Source: Undaria pinnatifida
Lineage: Eukaryota > Sar > Phaeophyceae > Laminariales > Alariaceae
Assembly: GCA_012845835.1 (NCBI GenBank)
Contig: JABAKD010000010.1
Coordinates: forward strand, 9,543,599 to 9,607,598
DNA length: 64,000 bases
Direction: 5' to 3'
Positions 1 to 10,236 of the stretch are shown one piece after another. The translations under genes were made by a program, and so were the position numbers. Positions within the stretch are counted from its first letter, which is position 1; each line of letters begins with the position of its first letter. The notes under the pieces were generated by a model. That model saw only the letters and a list, made by a program, of their open reading frames with translations. It was not told the origin of the DNA and ran no database searches.

Positions 1-3000
1 TAATTGTGAGCAGACGACATACGGTCCTCGCCATGGTAATAGCAGTTTTGGGTTGGGCCCATCCGAATCCTGGTACGGTCTGTACACGAGTACTTCCTGT
101 CCAGGTTTGAACACCGGGTACGGTTTAAGTTTGCTATTTTGTTCTGCCTGCTTGTCTGCACGCTCGGTTAAGTTTCGGCGTGCGAGCTCAAAGGCGATTT
201 GCAAATTGTCCCTTGTGTTTTGTGCGAGTTCGTCGGTGTCTGCTGTTCTTCCTACATGAGGAATACCGAGGATTATATCGACTGGGAGTCGGGGTTGTCG
301 TCCGAACATTAAGAAGAATGGTGTCTCATGCATCGTTGCACTAAAGCTAGTGTTGTGCGCTAGCTGTACGAACGGTAAGAGAGTGGCCCAGTTGCTTTGA
401 TCGATTGCACTGTGCATTGCTAGCATGCTGTGCATCGTTGAGTGTACCCGTTCGGACACTGAATTACCCTGCGGCCGGTACGGCGTTGTGCGGGTCTTTT
501 TGTATCCGAGTATTTGTTGCAGCTGGTATATCACCTTATTCTCGAATTCGGGCCCTTGATCACTATGCAAGGTTTCTGGTGGGCCGAAAATGCTGATTAT
601 TCTCTCGATTATGGCATTGGCTACTGTTTCGGCCGTTTTATTACGTACCGGCAGCAGTACCGCAAACCTCGTCAGGTGGTCCATCATGGAGAGAACGTAT
701 TTGCATTCGATCCCTGCGGCTGAAGTTGATACCGATTTGTACTCTACTAAGTCAACCGATATTCGTTGAAATGGCCGCTCGACAGGTAAATGGCCTGTCG
801 GGAGCTTGGGTCTGTTGTGTGCTGTTTTTCGTCGTTGACAAGCTTGGCATTTTTCGCACCACTCTCGTACGTCGCGGCTGATGGTGGGCCACCAATATTT
901 CTGGCGGATTTTTTCATAAGTCGGGCGAGATGCGAGGTGTCCTCCGGATAGAACGTGATCGTGGTAGGCGTGCAGAATTAATCCAACAAGGGCCTCCGGT
1001 ACTACGAGTTGATCGCGGAAGGTGCTTCGTTTTCGAAGATATCCCGGAAGGTACGATTTAAACAACAGCCCGTCCTGCACTGAATAGTAAGACATGGTTG
1101 TTTTCGTTTCTTTTTCGGGTAATGGTGCGTCTGCGTGCTGTATGTAATCGATGTACCGCCCGTACTCTACTCTTTGTGCTGAGCGGAGTTTTTCTTGATC
1201 GACGGACATGAAAACATTTGTCGCGCTCACGAATACTGATTTCACACTAAATAGCTCTCTATCGCTGCGTACTGGTTCTAGGTTATCCAGTTTGTCGGCT
1301 GAGATCTGATATGGTCGGGGGACACGAGCTGTTTGTAGCTTAGGATCATCTGGTACGTTGCGGCAAATGGGCGCGAGGGACGGCCCAGCTACTTCTTGCT
1401 GGTGCTCGAACGCAAACATTCGTGAAAGCGTGTCCGGTACGACGTGCAGTTTGCCTGGTTTGTGTTGGACGGTGAAGTCAAAAGACTGTAATGCTATTGC
1501 CCAGCGTGTTAACATGTTCGATGTATCTTGCATTGAGTATAGGTATCGCAGGGCCGCGTGATCTGTCACACACACAAAATGTCGTCCCCATAAATAAGGT
1601 CGCCAGTGCTGGATGGCCAAGACCACAGCATAACATTCTTTGAGCGTAGCGGAGTAGTGGCGCTGGCTGTCGTTGAAGCGTTGACTAAAGTATGCGATTA
1701 TAACGAGGTCATCGTCTTTCTGCTGGGCGAGGAAGGCACCTGCACCTGCTTCTGAAGCGTCAACGTGTATCGCAAAGTCTTTAGAAAAATCGGGAAATTG
1801 AAGTACGGGCGCCTGAGTGAGTAATTGTTTCACTGTTGCGTACGCCTGATCGTGTTCTGGTCTCCAACGTTTAGCGACTTCTTTGGCGGCCTCTTTTTTC
1901 GTGAGGGCTACCAGGGGTGCTATGATACCGGCTAAGTTAGGTATAACCTTGCGTACAAAGTTAACCATTCCTAGCACTGACCGCAACTCCTTTATGGTTT
2001 TAGGCGTCGGCAAGTCAACTATAGCTTTTACGCGATCCTCACCGATCCGAATACCGTCGGCCGTCAGTATGTGTCCTAAGTATTTAACTTCTCGGGGGCC
2101 AAACTGTACTTTCGATGGTTTGAGGGTGAGGCCGGCTGCTTGCAAGGCTTTGAACATATTTTCGAGTAGCTGTAAGTGGCCTGTCCAGGTAGATGAACAA
2201 CATATACAGTCGTCCATATAAACCAAGAGCCCACTTTTTGGACCAAAATGTGCAAAAGCTAGTGACATGATTCGCGAGAACAGAAACGGCGCGTTAGCTA
2301 TACCGAACGGTAGGCGTTTGAAAACCCACTTTCCGTTCTGCGTGACAAAAGCAGTTTTATCTTGTTCGCTCTCTGCTACTGGTATTTGGTGGTAAGCATT
2401 TTGTACGTCACACACAGTTATATAACGTGCTCCTCCGACCGTGTCAAGGTGGCTTTCTAAGTTAGGCATAGGCCACGATTTTTTGATCAGATTCTTATTT
2501 ATGGTCGACCTGTAATCTACGCAGAACCGTGGAGTGCCGTCTGATTTTGCGACAATAGTTACTGCGGAACCCCAGGGACTAGGGCGCTGTTCAATGATTC
2601 CTTCTTGTTCCATCTGGTTCACGCACTTGTCGATAGTTTCCTGTACGCGAGGGTTTGCACGGTACGGGGTTCTATTTACAGGCCGTGTTCCTGGTTCAAG
2701 AGGAAACGTTGCTTCGGCCAGGGTACATTTACCTAGCTCTTGAGGCGACAAGGAAAAAACGCTGCGATATTTCGTGCATAGAGTCAGTACTTGTTCGCAT
2801 TCGGCAGGTGTAAACGTGGTTTTATCAAATGCTCGAGTAAGTGCTGCACGAAGCTCGTTACGCGTGGATTCCGTTGTCTTGCTGTCTGTTTGAATTGCAC
2901 TGGTCGTTTTGTTCAGGGCTACCGATACGGGCGCAATGTGACCTAGTAAGGTATTGCGTTTCAAGTATACGTATTGGTGGGACGGGTTCGCGATCTGGAC

Positions 3001-4212
3001 TACTGCTGTTTTATCAGCGGCCGACCAGTGACTCACTGTACGAGCAACTATCATATTTTGAAAAGCTTCAGGTACGGCGGACGATTCGATGTCTTCGAAC
3101 GTGACGATGAGTGGTTCAATGAGTGCAGCAGTGGTTTCTGTGGGTGCTGTCGCTGACACTACTTGTACTGCCATCTCACTCTCGGGGGGGATGCAGCATT
3201 TGTGTCGCAACAAGACAGGCACCGACTCTACATCAGTGTTAACTGTGACCACGGAGCACTGAGCTGTCGCAGTGTTCTCGGGGCGCGCTGTAAAGTCTAC
3301 TCTACGATGAGATGCTTTGATCGTCACTTGAGAGGTTTTGAATGACAATTGCTCTGTACTCCAGTCGAGGACACCTCCGAAGGCGCCCATGATGGTGTTA
3401 TCGAGTAGCATAATGTCTGGCCCTAAAGAGGGCAATACGAGCGCTTCGACTGGTAGGGTAATATCTCCTAGCGTAAGTTGAAAGCGAACATATCCTAAAA
3501 TTTTGAGAGGCGACCCATCAGCACTGCTGAGGTTGATCGCTCCCGGGGGCACTGCAAAAATTTGAGTGTCTTTCATTGTGGGATGTGTCTGTACAAAGTG
3601 AACAGATATGCATGGTACATCGGTCGCGGTGTCAATCGTGACATTGTGCGCCGGATAATCATTAACTCTGGCGTTTACTCGTACGCGCTTTGACGTAGAG
3701 CTGAGAGCTGTGGGATATCTGGGATACCCACTCATGGTAGACGCGTGGAAAGCATCAAAGTGCGTTTCCCGGTGAGCGTTGCATGGTAATGAAACATGAT
3801 GTTTAATTTTCTCATTTAAATTGCGGGACGCAGCAGAAACATACAACGCTTGTGGTACCATGGAAGGTGAAAACGTATCATTCCGACGTTGACTACTCTT
3901 CTCGACTCTGCTTGCTGCTTCTACGGCTGGTCCAACTCCACGCGGTACTGCTAGAACACTCGGAACCTGCTGCTTATTTTCTAAGTCTGTTACAGTATTC
4001 GACTGGTTGTCTGCATGTACTTGTTTCGCATGGGTACTCGCCAGAGGGGTGGAGCTCTTTGTTCGGCCACACTTATCCCTCCTCTTACTACTAGGTCTAC
4101 CGGTACTTGCCACGGCTACGCTAGCTGATCGTGCTATCGTTTCTACCGCGGGTTTGGTGATCCTAGTTTGCCTACTCCCCGAACCGGTTTGAGGTAACCG
4201 GCGCGGGCCCCC
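1..4212 (-). CDS. Ty3/gypsy-type retrotransposon Pol (protease, RT, RNase H, integrase), partial at left edge
   Basis: Read on the minus strand, one frame stays open from just after the gag stop to the left edge of the window (about 1,400 codons), so the end is outside. Domains in order: a retropepsin-like aspartic protease with active-site stretch IDTATD near 3645-3625; reverse transcriptase with YMDD at about 2219-2208, preceded by LPFGIANAP near 2310; RNase H with HVDASEAGAGAF near 1770-1735 and TDHAALRYLYS near 1560; integrase with an HHCC zinc finger (about 985-850), catalytic D near 765, D in HSDQGPEF near 560 and E in SVSERVHS near 455. The order RT-RNaseH-integrase is that of Ty3/gypsy (Metaviridae) elements. 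It copies its RNA into DNA and inserts it in the host genome. There is no ATG near the start; the frame is the same as gag, so expression probably needs read-through of the gag UGA. The protease has Ala where the family has Gly (DTG). The intact frame suggests a young copy. Confidence 0.9.
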
Positions 4213-4215
4213 TCA
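4184..4215 (-). promoter_or_regulatory. Candidate stop-codon read-through site between gag and pol
   Basis: On the minus strand the gag UGA (4215-4213) is followed by an 11-nt G+C-rich spacer and then a perfect inverted repeat: CCGGTT (4201-4196), loop ACCTCA, AACCGG (4189-4184). Gag and Pol are in the same frame, so no frameshift is needed. Read-through of a single stop with a downstream RNA structure is the known route to Gag-Pol in gammaretroviruses and some Ty3/gypsy elements. Its use here is inference. The alternative is a chance nonsense mutation in a fused gag-pol frame. Confidence 0.5.
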
Positions 4216-5967
4216 CGGTTTTTTTGTGACTACGATGCCATCGCGCTCGTGCATTTTGGCGAGCCTGCAGTCTGGGCGCGAGTGCGAGTTTCGGTGGCGG
4301 CACATCGGGTAGTCGCATTCGTCGCCCGACGTTACTTTCGGCTTCCTGCTCCTACCCGCATCGCTACCCGGCGACCTGCCTCGCTTGTCGGTCGGGCCAT
4401 AAGTCGCTGGTTCGAAGGTCACCCTTCGCTCTCGGCCTCGCGCCGCCGTCAGGTTGGACGAGATGGCTTTCTCAAGTTTTGCCATCGACGATATGAGCTG
4501 TCGGTTGGGCCCGGGAGATGTGCCAGCGACGGCCGAAGCATATGTGGTCGGGGAGGGGGTGGGGGCCGCGCGTAAGGCGTTGGTCTCATGTTTCTTGGCG
4601 CGAGTCCGTGAGGCTTGGTATGTGAGAGAGGGGTCTTCGCGAATGAGTTCTAGACGTACGTGCGGAATTAGGCCGGCTTCGAAAGATGCCATGAGCGATG
4701 TTTGCCATGCATGTTGGTATGGCGAGACGTTGACAGGAGCGGTTCGTTTTGCTTCGGCTAGGAGGCGCGCGTATGCTTGAGTTACACGCAGTCCGTAAGA
4801 GTCGACGGATTCACTACTGCCTTGCTTTAGGGTAGAGACGGTGCGAGCGAGGAGGACGATGCGGTTCACGGGGCTAAACAGATTTGTGAAAGCATTCACC
4901 CACTCCTTCCAGTTGCGTGGTGCTCTGACGTCTACCGCTTCCGTGTTCAGTTGGGCCAGCTCTTTGTCTGTGCGCCACTCTAACGTACCACACTGGATTT
5001 GGTTCATGGTGCTAGCTGCGTGGTCGGCTACCAAGTATGCCAGGTATCTCACAGCGTGGCGATCGATAACCGAGTCCGAGGCGCCGTCAGGGACGTGCAA
5101 GCGAATGTGAGCGTGAAAGAGCGCCATGATTTCGGGCACATCTTCAGTTGGCAACCCGTGCAACTTGAGCGAAGCGGGCATATCCGATTTTTTTATCGAA
5201 TATTTTGGGTCTTCGTTGTGGGTGTGGGTTGGGCTCGGGGGTGCTACAGCAGAGGTTATACGTGCTGTGCGAGGTGCTTCTACAGCAGAGGTTGTACGTG
5301 CTGTCAGGGGGTTTGTGGGCAGTGCTTCTACAGCAGAGGTGTTACGTGCTGTCAGAGGGTTTGTGGGCAGTGCTTCTACAGCAGAGGTGTTACGTGCTGT
5401 CAGAGGGTTTAGTTGAGATTGGTCAGGGTGAGAGGTACGGCTGCTGTCAGAGCTACTCGACTGCTGTTGTATAGGCGTAGCAAGAGTCGTGGAGTGTTGC
5501 ACGCGTTCAAAAACAACGTCGAGGTTTTGCTGCGGCTGTGGTACTTCTCTCACCTCATCGACCTTCTCGTCGGAAGGCCCACTCACAGGCTTCCGGCTGT
5601 CCGGCAGCACCATCTCCAAGACCCACGACGGCGGCGTGGTGCCGTCGAGCATGCATTTCTTAAGAAACGCGGCGGTCTCGACGCGGACGGGGTCGTGGCT
5701 CGGGAGGGCGCTTGGCGCGGCAAGGATGTCCTCTGCTAGGCTCGAGCCCTCCTCAACGGCTGATGATACCGGTGTCGTGCTCGGCGCACCAGCCTCATCT
5801 GCAGCGTCCCGCTGCTCCTCGTCGTCTACGGCCGGTCCGCCCTGGTCGGTGGGGGCGAGGGCCGCAAAAGAGTTCCCCGCCAGTGCGGGAGTCGGTTCCT
5901 CCGGAGAGGGCGATGCCTTGCGGGCTTTCCCGCGGCTCTTTTTTGAGCGAGCTCCTGAGCGTGGCAT
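4213..5967 (-). CDS. Ty3/gypsy-type retrotransposon Gag-like protein
   Basis: Minus-strand frame of about 585 codons from ATG at 5967-5965 to TGA at 4215-4213. The same frame is open to a GTG at 6045, but the first ATG opens a basic N-terminus (MPRSGARSKKSRGK) as expected for a capsid precursor, so 5967 is preferred. The N-terminal third is low-complexity and acidic and carries a 16-residue repeat (unit NPLTARNTSAVEALPT) in at least two full and two partial copies (about 5411-5240). The middle has a retrotransposon-gag-like segment around WKEWVNAFTNLFSPVNR, SVDSYGLRV and FEAGL. A cysteine/histidine cluster near the end (CDYPMC, then H and C) is a C-X4-C-X5-H-X4-C variant of the zinc knuckle, whose usual spacing is C-X2-C-X4-H-X4-C. 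It would package the element RNA into virus-like particles. Pol follows in the same frame after the UGA. Confidence 0.85.
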   Translation of the reverse strand: MPRSGARSKKSRGKARKASPSPEEPTPALAGNSFAALAPTDQGGPAVDDEEQRDAADEAGAPSTTPVSSAVEEGSSLAEDILAAPSALPSHDPVRVETAAFLKKCMLDGTTPPSWVLEMVLPDSRKPVSGPSDEKVDEVREVPQPQQNLDVVFERVQHSTTLATPIQQQSSSSDSSRTSHPDQSQLNPLTARNTSAVEALPTNPLTARNTSAVEALPTNPLTARTTSAVEAPRTARITSAVAPPSPTHTHNEDPKYSIKKSDMPASLKLHGLPTEDVPEIMALFHAHIRLHVPDGASDSVIDRHAVRYLAYLVADHAASTMNQIQCGTLEWRTDKELAQLNTEAVDVRAPRNWKEWVNAFTNLFSPVNRIVLLARTVSTLKQGSSESVDSYGLRVTQAYARLLAEAKRTAPVNVSPYQHAWQTSLMASFEAGLIPHVRLELIREDPSLTYQASRTRAKKHETNALRAAPTPSPTTYASAVAGTSPGPNRQLISSMAKLEKAISSNLTAARGRERRVTFEPATYGPTDKRGRSPGSDAGRSRKPKVTSGDECDYPMCRHRNSHSRPDCRLAKMHERDGIVVTKKP

Positions 5968-6025
5968 GTTCTCTGCTTCTATTTTTTTTCCCGACAACAA
6001 CTTTATATAGGGTTTTATATAGGTT

Positions 6026-6840
6026 GTTCCGACGGTGGTCACCACTATGGAACCTGGTCTCTCACGGGGTCCCGGAGTCGAAGTGGTGAGGGTGGTCCCG
6101 GAGGTCTGGTACTCGTCGCGGATGGTCGGTAGTCGGAGCGGAGAGGTCGTCGCAGAGCTGAAGTCGAAGCGGAGAGGGCGTCGCGGTGCTGAGGTCCCTT
6201 GACGATCGTTCTCAACAGCGAACGCGACTGATAACCTTTCTTTCTTATATGTAGCAAGGAGATGCTAAGCCAGAGCTAGAGTGACGGTGGGCATATGCCC
6301 TTCGTCATGCGGCGGGATCATCTTTCGGTGGCTGACCTTCCGGGGACGGGTCAACGCCGTCTATGACGGGTGACGCCGTTCGCGACCCGGGATCGTGTAT
6401 TGCCTGACCGGTGACGTGTCCTCTCGCGCATGCGTGTACGCGATCTACGATCGGTATCTACGACCCTGTCTTCCACAGTACATGATATATAATTGGAGTT
6501 GTTATTATTTATTATTTATCAGCTGATTATGGATTAATAATTTATATTTACGTTCGTATTGAATCTTTTGCGTGTTACTGCTTTTGTTGTTGCCCTCTTG
6601 ACTTTGCGTAGGAAGTAAACAGGATGTACGTATACAAGGTTTTTCGGCGACTTATTACACCGCCTCGCTAAGTGACGCGATTTCAAGCTTCGTGAAAGCG
6701 GTGCATTGTTTGTGTGTGTGAGCTTTTTGTGTTGCGTTTTGTCGATCCTGTTGTTGCGGGTGTGTGGTGTTTCAGTGCTTGTTGTGATCTCGCATTCACC
6801 AGTAAAGAAGAGGCTGGTTATCACACTCAATAATCACAGA
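6026..6840 (-). mobile_element. Probable leader and 5' LTR region of the retrotransposon
   Basis: This stretch lies upstream of gag on the minus strand. A TATA-like ACATATAAG sits at 6252-6244, about 280 bases before the gag ATG. A possible primer-binding site beginning TGGTGACC is at 6044-6037, three bases after a CCA that could end the LTR. A TGTGATTATTG start near 6837 could be the outer LTR end, but the partner LTR is off the window, so no boundary is proven. No other gene is seen here. Confidence 0.35.
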
Positions 6841-7544
6841 TACAGTAATGAATGACAGAGAGTGGTTGACTGAAAAAATCGAGCTTTCGTCTCAAGAAGC
6901 CCGAGAAGGATCGACTGTAGTCTAAAACCAAGTAGTTAATGTCGCCTGGAACGGCTGACAGAGCAGCAAAATGGACATTCCGGGAAAGTCGTTAATCGAA
7001 CGAATGAAGCGTTTTCAGCGAAAAAATAAAGTATATAAGGGTTATATAGGGTTATACGTACCTGGCACGCATTATACTGCCTGCAACACACCGGGCATTT
7101 GTCCGACGCAGCTCCAACCATTAATCACCGAGCATCTTCCTTGCCAGGCATGCGCAACCATCTGCCTGCTGCTTGCCCAATGCAGTGGTGTATCGACACA
7201 GCGCAACAACCGCTGAGAGCACAGACTCGAGAGTCGAGAGGTGTAGCTAGAGTATGATGACGCGGCTGAGCGGTGTTGGGGTGTGACATTAGGCCGCTGC
7301 TACGATCGTGCGCTCTCGTCCGTTTGGTGTCGTGCAGAATGTGTTGAATACTCGTACTCGCGCTCGTGCGCTATGCTGGTGTCATGGACCACGAGAACAG
7401 GACAGCTCGTGTATCATTTCAATTCTAGCACACCGGGATAGCAGCAGCCGCAGCAGCGCCGGGTGAGGCCGCCGCGGTCTGTGTGTCGTGCCCCGGGCGT
7501 GCTCAGAGCGTAGCGCGCCTTCACGGCGGCGACATACGCTAAGC

Positions 7545-7546
<2 letters not shown>

Positions 7547-7583
<37 letters not shown>
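7547..7583. repeat. AGC trinucleotide microsatellite
   Basis: About twelve GCA units in a row. Opposite-strand frames translate it as poly-alanine, but no domain flanks it. Confidence 0.9.
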
Positions 7584-7584
<1 letters not shown>

Positions 7585-8290
7585 CACACGACGAGAAAAA
7601 AATCGAAGCTGGTCGCAAAATTGAAATAAACTAAAACAGAAGCTGTTGCTCTTGCCGGTGCTGGTGCTGGGTGCTGCTTGTTTTCGTTGCTGAAGCGGAT
7701 GGTGCCGCTAGCTGTGCTGCTGCTTGCTGTGGTGGGATACCTGCGGCGGCACTGCGGTGAACTCTGCCACCGCCGCCGTTGCTTGGCTGCCGTTGTTAAC
7801 GTACCTGGTACGCTGTTTTTTCGCTCTTTTTTATGCTTGTTTCGCTTTCCTTCTTTCTTGGCCTTGTTGCCGCACATCCCGACTTCCCCATCAATTTTGG
7901 AGGCGTCGCCTGCAGGATTTTGTTTACTTCCAACGCAAACACACCAAGCCCATGATGGGAAGGGAATGCACGTTTGTTAGCGGAAGGAAAATATTTTTCC
8001 GAATAACGTTTTTCGCACACACTCCAATAGTGCGGTAGTGCCCGGAGAAAAAAGCGTCAGAAACCGTACGGAACCGCGGTTTGTCCGGTTTATTCATACG
8101 GTGCACCGTAGAGAAACGGCGGTTTCGTTAATGCACGGAGCAAAGCTTGAGAATCGTACTCGTACGAATCCGCGGTTTTGCACGGTTTGTTCATGCAGTA
8201 GTGCATCGTAGGGAAAAACACGGTTTATATGGTTTTCCCCACGGGGAGATTGGCCCATACCACACCGTAGCAAAAAACGTTCAACGGGGA

Positions 8291-8535
8291 ACCGCACCGA
8301 ACCGCACCGTAGGATTTATCACAGCACCGAGCCGCACGGTAAGATTTGCTTTATATGAAAACTGCACCGAACCGCACCATAGTATACATGAAAACACCGA
8401 ACCGCACCGTAAGTTATGTCACAGCATGGAACCGCACCGTAGGATTTACAATATCCGAACACCGCACCGAACCGCACCGTGAGATTTCCTCTTTCTGAAA
8501 AAACGCACCGCACCAGATTGTAGGATTTTCGATTT
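8291..8535 (+). repeat. Spaced repeat of ACCGAACCGCACCGTA motif
   Basis: Six or seven degenerate copies of ACCGAACCGCACCGTAGGAT occur at irregular spacing of roughly 40-60 bases, with A+T-rich spacers such as CTTTATATGAAAAC and TTACAATATCCG. Earlier, looser copies of CGGTTT(G/A) run from 8070 to 8290. The spacing is irregular, so it is not a simple tandem array. Confidence 0.7.
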
Positions 8536-9520
8536 GAAAAAACCGCCCCGTGCACAGACGGATAAACGTAAAGAACCCTGGCGAAAACGAGCGGCCGGTG
8601 TATATATCAAGCAGCTTTGCAAGGATGAGTATCGACCGACCTGAAATTTTTCGAACGCACAGCATCCTGACGCGTTTAGAATATTTTTTAGTTGAAAAAA
8701 ATGAAAAAAATAGGGAAAAGGGGGACCAAAAAAAAAAGCTCCTCCGTCCCCACCTTAACCTTATTTCTATAATACAGATATCCAAGCATAGCTCCCCTGC
8801 ATATCGTTCGGATTCGACGTGTGCTATCACACGATAGAGGTTACACTTTTTTTTCTCTTTTTGGGGGGGGTTCTGAATGACGGGGGCTCCTTAACCCTTT
8901 TAGCACCGCACTCCCCTTTTAGCACCGCACTCCCGACTTGGGGACAAAACACTCGGAGTTGGAGTAGGAAAAAAAGTTGGGGTTGGAAATGGGTTATAAC
9001 CCGTTTTAACCCAAAATCGCCGGAATACTCGTAATGTAATTCTTGTTGAGCAATGTGACGTTTTGTGTACGTACGGCATGGGTTTGTTCATTTATCGGGT
9101 TTTGCTCTTTCAGTTTCGTCAAAAACAGTTTTTTGGGCGAAGCGTGGAGCTCCTCAAGCCACCGCTCTCAGAAGGCGAAAAAATAGCCAGTGCACCTCTA
9201 CCTGGTACCGTAGAATGGGTCGGTCGGGATCGGGTTCTGCTCGGGGGTGGTCGACGTTAGGCAACACGGCCAAAAAAAAAAAAAAAAACTTACTGGAAAA
9301 TATGTGCCATCAAAAGCTTCAAATGGGGCCTCGGGTTGCTTTTTTTGCTGCTTGCCGTCACTCGGAGACCAAAATATTTGCGAACCGGGTGTGTAATTAA
9401 TGCTTTGGACACCTCGACCCTGCTCCTGCTTTGCACCCTGATCTCTGACCCGGACCTCATGCCACCCTGAGCTGGGCCCTCCAAACTGAACCTGGGCATA
9501 TACGGCAATTCGCCACCGCC

Positions 9521-9775
9521 GGGGCCCACCAAGCACCCTCATTCCACCCAAAACCAAACGCACCACAATCGAGGGTTTCCACGGAACGGCCACAGGAAAA
9601 AGCTAAATCCGCTGCAACCAAGACAAAGCAGATGGTGTGCAGTACCGGCGGGGCCCATCAAGCACCCTCATTCCACCCAATACCAAAGGCATCACAATCA
9701 AGAGTTTCCGCGGAAAGGCCACAGGCAAAAGCTAAATACGCTGCAACCAAGACAAACCGGAGGGTGTGCAGAGTC
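9521..9775. repeat. 129-bp direct duplication
   Basis: Two adjacent copies start at GGGGCCCACCAAGCACCCTC (9521) and at GGGGCCCATCAAGCACCCTC (9650). They agree through the GCTGCAACCAAGACAAA segment with about one difference in ten bases. Confidence 0.85.
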
Positions 9776-10236
9776 ACATTTCCATACCCGGTGTGCAATT
9801 AGCGCTCCCCCCCACCCGACTGGGTTTCAGAATGGAGGAGGCGGCAGATGCTCAGGTGGCCCTTTGCGTGTGCGTCGGCGGGATGTGCGAGCGCAAGCGA
9901 GACTTTTCCCGCTTTTGGAGCGGAAGTTCTGCCGGCCGCCGCTTCTCGCCCTTTTCGACAGATGCCTAATGGTCGGGGAGGATTCTGTATCTTGAACGGT
10001 ACCACCCTCTGTTATCCTCGTTACGACTTCATTCCCGTTTCGGGGGCAACTTGTTTCCATCTCCCATCTCTGCCTCGCCCCCCCCCCCCGCCCTCGTGCT
10101 ACGTTGCATCATTGTAGGGATGCTTATCCCCCTCCCCTCGCCCCCCTAATTCCTCTCTCTCCTCTGCCCCCTCCCCCGTCCCCCCCCGCCCGCCCGCTGT
10201 CCCCCCTTGCGCGGGCGCCGCGGACGGTGGTGACAG

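Larger units (their letters stand above)
6841..10236. other. Non-coding stretch, repeats only
   Basis: No convincing exon was found, although the N-terminal part of the dehydratase ought to lie here or further left. Contents: an AGC trinucleotide run (about 7547-7583), spaced copies of an ACCGAACCGCACCGTA motif (8291-8535), a 129-bp direct duplication (9521-9775), homopolymer A and C runs, and a C-rich tract at 10078-10206 directly before the first recognised exon. Short open frames here lack recognisable domains and many rely on non-ATG starts. Confidence 0.6.

Noticed and set aside
5489-6010. Long plus-strand open frames opposite gag
   Set aside because: They are antisense shadows of the gag frame, with repeat-driven composition and no domain.
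5967-6045. GTG at 6045 as the gag start
   Set aside because: A eukaryotic element should start at ATG, and ATG 5967 is the first in frame.
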